NCBI GenBank assembly: GCA_963921425.1 | Contig: OY992834.1 | Location: forward strand, 19,667,923-19,731,922 | Reading direction: 5' to 3' | From: Dryas octopetala | Taxonomy: Eukaryota > Streptophyta > Magnoliopsida > Rosales > Rosaceae | Length of the DNA: 64,000 nucleotides | Part shown: piece after piece, positions 59,209 through 64,000 of the stretch | Numbering within the stretch: the stretch's first letter is position 1 | Layout of the letters: each line of letters opens with the position of its first letter | The notes under the pieces: generated by a model | Databases searched by the model: none | What the model was told of the DNA's origin: nothing | What the model saw: the letters and a program-made list of their open reading frames with translations, nothing else | Translations under genes and position numbers: made by a program

Positions 59209-59372
59209 CACTCATTCATAGAGGGATTCTCCTCTTCACTTGAATCCTTTGAGGTTGGAGGTGTTGGTATGTCAATGTTGGGGTATCTATCCCACCAGCC
59301 TCCTTTCTCCTCTGAGTCCGAGAGTTCAATCATGTTAACCATTGTTCTAATTTGATCCTGCATTCACAGACT
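59175..59372 (-). other. Unassigned exon-like stretch
   Basis: The minus strand shows an acceptor-like TGCAG at 59361-59365 and then an open frame with DQIRTMVNMIELSDSEEK, GGWWDRYPNIDIPTPP and SKDSSEEENP. The composition (acidic, with WW and Pro) looks like real protein sequence but I do not recognise the family. It runs into the possible LTR at 59208. Confidence 0.25.
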
Positions 59373-59981
59373 GTGTAGAAGTGAGCATTACCAAAACAGC
59401 TGATCACACACTCAACCAGTCCAAAACATACCATGCATTTCAAAGTAATTAATCAATAGTAAAGTAGGTTTTATCAAGTCATGAGTCTTTACCAAAATGG
59501 CTCAAGTACAAACAACCACACAGATAAGCATTTAGACAGATTAAACATGTCTAATACAAGAAGTATCAAAACATTAACATAACTCAAAACCAACAGAATT
59601 CATTATCATCCATAAGCACTTGTAGTTTTCAAATAATAACATAGTTATAATGCTCGGATTAGCATGACAAATATTATACAACAATGTACTTCATGTTTAG
59701 TCATGAATGATTTCATGATATGTAAATGCATGTCAAAATAAATAACTATGTAGTGCGTACCTTTTCTCCATGACAAAGCTAACCTGTCAAAGTTCAAAAT
59801 CAGTGAACTTGTACCTAATTTATAATTTTCATTACCCATATCCCCTAGATAGTGAGATGTCCTTCATTTGAAGCAGATAAACCTATCTCTTCCCCTCTAA
59901 CATATTCTTAAACCACATAACCCTCTAGATAAAACCTGAATGCATTCTTTTAAGGGATTGAACCCAAGATAAAGTTTCATT
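59373..59981. other. Spacer, no gene seen
   Basis: AT-rich; the last part (59880-59960) has phrases similar to LTRs of the first retroelement group (GGGATTGAACCCAAG). Confidence 0.35.
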
Positions 59982-59997
59982 CACTACTACAAAAAAC

Positions 59998-60540
59998 GTA
60001 ATATACAACGGATTTTATCCGTTGTGTAAGTTGTCAAAATACCGTCGTCTAATCGACCGACGTCTATTGGGGTACCAATAGACAACGGGTAATATCCGTT
60101 GTCTTGTAAACATTAATACAATGGTTTTAATTTAAAACCGTTGTATATACACCCTCAAAAACTAATGATTTAGGAGATACCGTTGTTGCGTACTTATCTA
60201 GACATCGATTTTTATTTAAAGACCGATGTGTACTAATAGGCGAGACAACGGTTGCTCTACCCTAATGCATGTATTTTACAACTGTTTTAAGTATAAATAC
60301 GAGGTGAAATAGTCATTAAGACAACGGTTTATGTATAATAACCGTTGTGTAAAATAACAATTTCAATTTGCTTTTGATGTATATAATGCTTTGGTACATC
60401 GGTTTCTATTGAAAACCGTTGTAGGACGATACTTTAAACAACGGTTTTAACCATATAAACGTTGTGCAAGATAATAATTTCAATTTGATTTTGATGTATA
60501 TAATGCTTTGGTACATTGGTCTTTATTGAAAACCAATGCA
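59998..60540. repeat. Subterminal motif cluster of the second CACTA element
   Basis: About a dozen copies of ACAACGGTTTT / AAAACCGTTGT and close forms, often as facing pairs (ACAACGGATTTTATCCGTTG). Distinct from the motif of the first CACTA element, so the two belong to different subfamilies. Confidence 0.82.
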
Positions 60541-60702
60541 ATACAACACTTAGTTATAGTACACCAATGCACGCTCATGCTCAGAATTAAACCAAAAGAT
60601 ATTTCATAAATATAAGTAAGATTACATTACATGATAGGTTTCATAAGTGTGATCAGTTGTACAAAAAATACATTAAGTCAAACTAGCTTAAAAGAAGAGG
60701 CA

Positions 60703-60707
<5 letters not shown>

Positions 60708-60750
<43 letters not shown>
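60708..60750 (+). repeat. Poly-A run, about 42 bp
   Basis: Uninterrupted A tract inside the second CACTA element. Confidence 0.95.
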
Positions 60751-60752
<2 letters not shown>

Positions 60753-61447
60753 AGTTTAACATAACACATTTACTTCCTTCCAACTTGACCCCTCTAAGTC
60801 ACAAGCATATGCATCCATATCTGCCAACTTCTTATTGCCAACTACAATAAAAACAAAACTAATAAGATACCAATGCAATGCAAAGCAATATTAGGCAAGT
60901 CATATGCAAGCTCTAAATAGAAGAATTGAAAACACTATTATAATCCTTGATAATTTTGTATATTTACACATCGATATCTTCTTGGGTATAAGTGTTGTCC
61001 TTCCTCCTTCCCATACCTTTTAAAGTAGCTGCCCCAACTCCAAAGCTCTAAGAAAACTAACAAAGTCCCTGTAAAAGAGCACAAACACACACAAAGTCAC
61101 ATTTAGATAAACTTCAGAGAAATTTCAAAAAGATACAAATATTCACTTATTTGGTCAAGTAAGAGAGTTTTGAAAGAAGGAAAATCCACTAACTTTTTGT
61201 ATTTTGACCAAATATTGTTGGGTCTATGCATTTTTTTCATTGTTGGGTTTCTCATTTGCAGATAAGTGAATATTTTTATCTTTTTGAAATTTCTGTAAAT
61301 GATCATTACTACAAAGTCTGTGCACAAATCATGTTTGGTCCATTTTCCTAATGCTTAACTTATTATTTGAATAATCATGCAAGCTTTAAAATTTCATTCT
61401 AATCCAGCATTCAATCCCACAAAAAATTAGAATACAAAGCTAGGCTT

Positions 61448-61612
61448 GAGGTCCGGACCTCATCCTTCAGGACCAGACCTCCAGTAAGATTGGATTTAGA
61501 AATTTAGGTTTGAGGTCCGGACCTCACCCTTGAGGACCGGACCTCCAGTAAGATTGGTGTTTGAGACCTAGGATTGAGGTCCGGACCTCTCCTTTGAGGA
61601 CCGGACCTCCAG
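61448..61612. repeat. Three ~64-bp tandem units with a 14-bp palindrome
   Basis: GAGGTCCGGACCTC, a perfect palindrome, occurs at 61448, 61513 and 61576. Each is followed 8-9 bases later by GAGGACCGGACCTCC (first copy CAGGACCAGACCTCC) and in the first two units by AGTAAGATTGG. The third unit is partial. Confidence 0.9.
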
Positions 61613-61826
61613 CGGCGAACTTAGTTTTCTGTCAACATGAAGTTGAGTAACCAAGACTAAACAAAAGGAAAAAACATTTTGAACAACCAAAATATTGATT
61701 CAACCATAAATTCCACCAAATATGGAAAAGGCAAAAATTTGAAAAAAAAAAAAAAAGTGAGAAGAAAAAACTTACTTGCTGAAGAAGATCTTGTTCACTT
61801 GAATAAGGAGACCACATACTACACTA

Positions 61827-61915
61827 TGGTAGCTAAGTTTCTCTTCCAATCATCCGGAGAAGCCTGTCTGATCTTATCCCAACCTTGACCTTTTCTCTCA
61901 TAGTCAATCTTGCAG
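61827..61915 (-). other. Unassigned exon-like piece in the second CACTA element
   Basis: After a T-rich stretch and TGCAAG on the minus strand, the frame reads IDYERKGQGWDKIRQASPDD then WKRNLATIV and a stop. It looks like a terminal exon, but the family is not recognised; it may be a third captured gene piece. Confidence 0.3.
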
Positions 61916-62257
61916 TTAAAAAAAGAAAAGTGACAATTAAGAAAAGTATTTTATGTTAATCCCCTCAGCTTGGAAGTTTGGCTGCCAAGTGCAGTGTGGT
62001 CCACTTCCGACTCTGAAATATGCAACGCTATATGGACAGAGTAATGCACAATGACAATCATATAAACCCAAAACAATTGAAAATGAAAGTAATCACAACC
62101 AAATTCTACAAATACTAACAAAAACAATTATATAAGACAAAAACATCAAAATCTCAAAATCAGATTTTAGATTAAAAACACCCTAGTGCTCATTCGAAAT
62201 TATATCAATTTCATATGTGCAAACATATTATAAAGATTGTTATAACATTGAACTTGT

Positions 62258-62409
62258 CTGAAATCCATTAGAGGATAGATCCTCTGCTGACGCAAGAAAA
62301 TTTCTAGCTGCAGCATTCACAAGTATTTCAGCCTACCAAAATGCTGGAAAGTTGATTTCACCACTCTTTTTGCATCTTCCTTCGGAACATCCCCCTCAAA
62401 GCCAACAAC
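62258..62409 (-). pseudogene. Captured fragment of peroxisomal 2,4-dienoyl-CoA reductase (short-chain dehydrogenase)
   Basis: The minus strand has an acceptor site (TTTCAG) and then VVGFEGDVPKEDAKRVV and KSTFQHFGRL in one frame, and LVNAAARNFLASAEDLSSNG in another. These match the plant peroxisomal 2,4-dienoyl-CoA reductase (Arabidopsis SDRB, At3g12800: GLEGDVRKQEDA, FQHFGKLDILVNAAAGNFL, AEDLSPNGF). One base is missing between GRL and LVN (five bases where the family needs six), which breaks the frame, and the NAAAGNF loop has Arg for Gly. The piece includes an intron-exon border, so it was copied as DNA rather than from mRNA. In the normal enzyme this is part of the NADPH-binding fold. Only about 50 of some 300 residues are present. 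Confidence 0.78.
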
Positions 62410-62602
62410 CTGAAACAAAGGAAACAAAGGAAACAAAAAAAGATAGAAAAACATAATATCTTGAGCTATATATATATATTGGATCCTTCAAGTAAATTTA
62501 GTAAGCCAATATCAAACATGTTTAGAGTAGAAAGAAAAAGTCATATATATGCTAATCTAATAGAATACGTCAAAAATATTCCAAGAGAAATAGATTATGG
62601 CT

Positions 62603-62639
<37 letters not shown>

Positions 62640-62862
62640 CATAAACTAACAGTTGTTACATACAACTTGTTTACTGCATTTCCAAAAATCAAACCAATGC
62701 CAAAAAAGATAGAACATGTAAAGCATTTTACCTTCCAGCCTCCAGTATATAAATAATATATTTTCACCTTTGAGAACTGGGCTTGAGAGAAAAATTCTTT
62801 GGGTCATCTATGGAGTTATGATCAAGGCTGGTCAAATGAAGGAAAAAGGAATGCTGACTTAC

Positions 62863-63150
62863 ATGTGTAATCCCACCTTCATGGCCATGTAATACATATA
62901 AGAATTTCATATTGTATTCTCTATATATTGCAGTACTCTTGCTGTAAGAAACTATAGCTAGCATTCCAGTATGGGTTGGACAAAAGGTCATTGCAGACAT
63001 TATTTATACCTGTTCACAATAAACATGATGAGGGATGCGCACTTGCAGTATTTCTTTTATTATATCATCAAAGCAGCTATTTAGAGAGCTAAACTAACAA
63101 CATGTACCAGTATGGTCTTCTTTATTTCCTTGAAGTGTCGAATATTGTTC
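62863..63150 (-). pseudogene. Captured fragment of TCAB1/WRAP53-like WD40 gene, two exons and an intron
   Basis: The first exon piece (63108-63150) reads EQYSTLQGNKEDHTG and ends at a GT donor; the second (62863-63009) follows an AACAG acceptor and reads MSAMTFCPTHTGMLAIVSY, KSTAIYREYNMKFLYVLHG and HEGGITHV before a GTAAGT donor. This matches plant homologues of telomerase Cajal body protein 1 (STLQGNKEGQTGI-SA-AF-PTHTGMLAIGSYSQTTAIYREDNMELLYVLHGQEGG-THV, quoted in part from memory). Spliced together, the second exon has four extra bases (a repeated ATAA) before MSAM, so the frame is lost. Retained intron and splice sites show capture at DNA level. The host protein has several WD40 repeats; here about one and a half remain. 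Confidence 0.78.
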
Positions 63151-63199
63151 AATAACCTTGTGAAGATAGGTAAACATGTTTTTTTCTAGAGAGAAGTTC

Positions 63200-63712
63200 T
63201 AATTGAAGAAATAGAAACAAAAGGCAAAAAGAAAAAACATAATAATTAAAGAAAACCCCAAATTACAAACCCTAACACTAATTTTCAAGAAATCTGAGGA
63301 AGTACATATAGAGAGAAAGGGGGAGAAGGAGAGGGAGAGAGAGAAAATATACCTTCAACCAACAACGAGCTTGGCTCTTCTCCAACTGGAACTCGACCGA
63401 CAACCTCCACAACGAGCCTTGAATTTATCTTCTCCAACAACGAGCTTGGCTCTTCTCGTCGTTGGGCGTGATATTTCTGGATCTGGGTTTGAGCGACCCA
63501 AAGTGGCGGCTGTCGTTCTACCCAACCTCGACCACGATTCGAGTAATGCCGATGATGTCGCCAGCGGTGGAGAGAGAAGGGGAGAACTGATTTTGGGTTT
63601 TGATGAGATCGAGAGAGAGAGATAGAAAGGTGCGATGAGAGCTATTTTGGTCTTCCAGATCTGATAAGATCTCATCCAGATCTTGTATAGATCATTCTAT
63701 GAGATCTAAGAC

Positions 63713-63760
<48 letters not shown>

Positions 63761-63900
63761 AGGAGTTGAGGTGAGATGGAGCTGGTGAGAAGAACCATGG
63801 CAACTCGGTGAAGTCAGAGGGATGTGTGTCTGAAGGGCTTTGAACTTCTCTAACTTAAGGCGCGATATGAATGTTTCATTAATTCATTAACGCGCGCCTC
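63200..63900 (-). other. Possible leader/promoter segment of the second CACTA element, GA-rich
   Basis: It contains a (GA)n run (about 63714-63756), a direct repeat of CAACAACGAGCTTGGCTCTT (near 63358 and 63436), and overlapping frames on both strands with no known domain. Lying upstream of the captured minus-strand exons, it might serve as a leader, but this is inference. Confidence 0.3.
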
Positions 63901-64000
63901 CGGTTTTTCCCAAATATGAACGCCCGCAAATTCTTTATTTTTGTGTAACTTGTCCAACACAACGGTTTTTGTCTAATACTATTGTATTTAATAATTTAGA

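Larger units (their letters stand above)
59982..64000 (+). mobile_element. Second CACTA element, gene-capturing, runs off the window
   Basis: The left end CACTACTACAAAAAACG is a typical plant CACTA terminus, preceded by ATT as possible 3-bp target duplication. It is followed by subterminal ACAACGGTT and AACCGTTGT motifs in both orientations up to about 60540. The same motif (CACAACGGTTTTTGT) reappears at 63958, suggesting that the right end lies just outside the window. No TNP2 or TNP1 sequence is seen. Instead the interior holds, on the minus strand, exon fragments of two unrelated host genes (62258-62409 and 62863-63150). The element is therefore a non-autonomous Pack-CACTA type. Confidence 0.82.

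Noticed and set aside
61448-61612. CRISPR-like repeat-spacer array
   Set aside because: Only three units, the intervening bases are also similar, and the setting is a plant transposon.

Overview
This window is nuclear DNA of a flowering plant, most likely a eudicot. The signs are one intact intron-rich gene of the plant WAT1/UMAMIT transporter family, plant-type CACTA, hAT, Mutator-like and PIF/Harbinger DNA transposons, plant L1 LINE and Ty3/Ty1 LTR remnants, AT-rich spacers and many (TA)n/(GA)n microsatellites. The species cannot be named from sequence alone. I see no bacterial operon, CRISPR array or RNA gene.

Layout. 1-4763: minus-strand LTR retrotransposon fossil (TGTAACACCC ends, initiator-Met-type primer site) whose very short interior holds a LINE-type RNase H piece; it abuts a dead PIF/Harbinger transposase (4766-5293), followed by a plus-strand LTR remnant (5294-~6500). 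6500-19400: gene-free, with small non-autonomous transposons: a hAT element (8266-8737), a Mutator-like foldback with perfect 10-bp target duplications (10885-11280), a 1.56-kb foldback nested in another foldback (13610-15173), and a hAT element inside an LTR-like region (18004-18475). 20378-22588: the only intact host gene, a seven-exon WAT1-related transporter on the minus strand (401 aa, UMAMIT9-like), with a TATA box and two foldback elements upstream.

24210-34390: LINE fragment, then an almost full-length but dead CACTA (En/Spm) element with TNP2-like and TNP1-like genes, TTTGGGCGACGAA subterminal motifs, about six ~345-bp foldback units and a leader hairpin; its 3' end is missing. 34390-39100: LTR-derived sequence with an 836-bp foldback and a Ty1/copia LTR edge. 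41461-42220: head-to-tail dimer of a foldback MITE with a 10-bp target duplication. 42750-50236: a dense cluster of foldback elements. 52540-56490: LTR scrap, a hAT element and a gypsy integrase fossil. 59982-64000: start of a second CACTA element (runs off the window) that has captured pieces of two host genes, TCAB1/WRAP53-like and peroxisomal 2,4-dienoyl-CoA reductase-like.

The most notable points are this gene-capturing CACTA, and a ~100-bp sequence module shared by several foldback families and the tandem array of the first CACTA element. All family assignments are from reading the sequence; no database search was possible.
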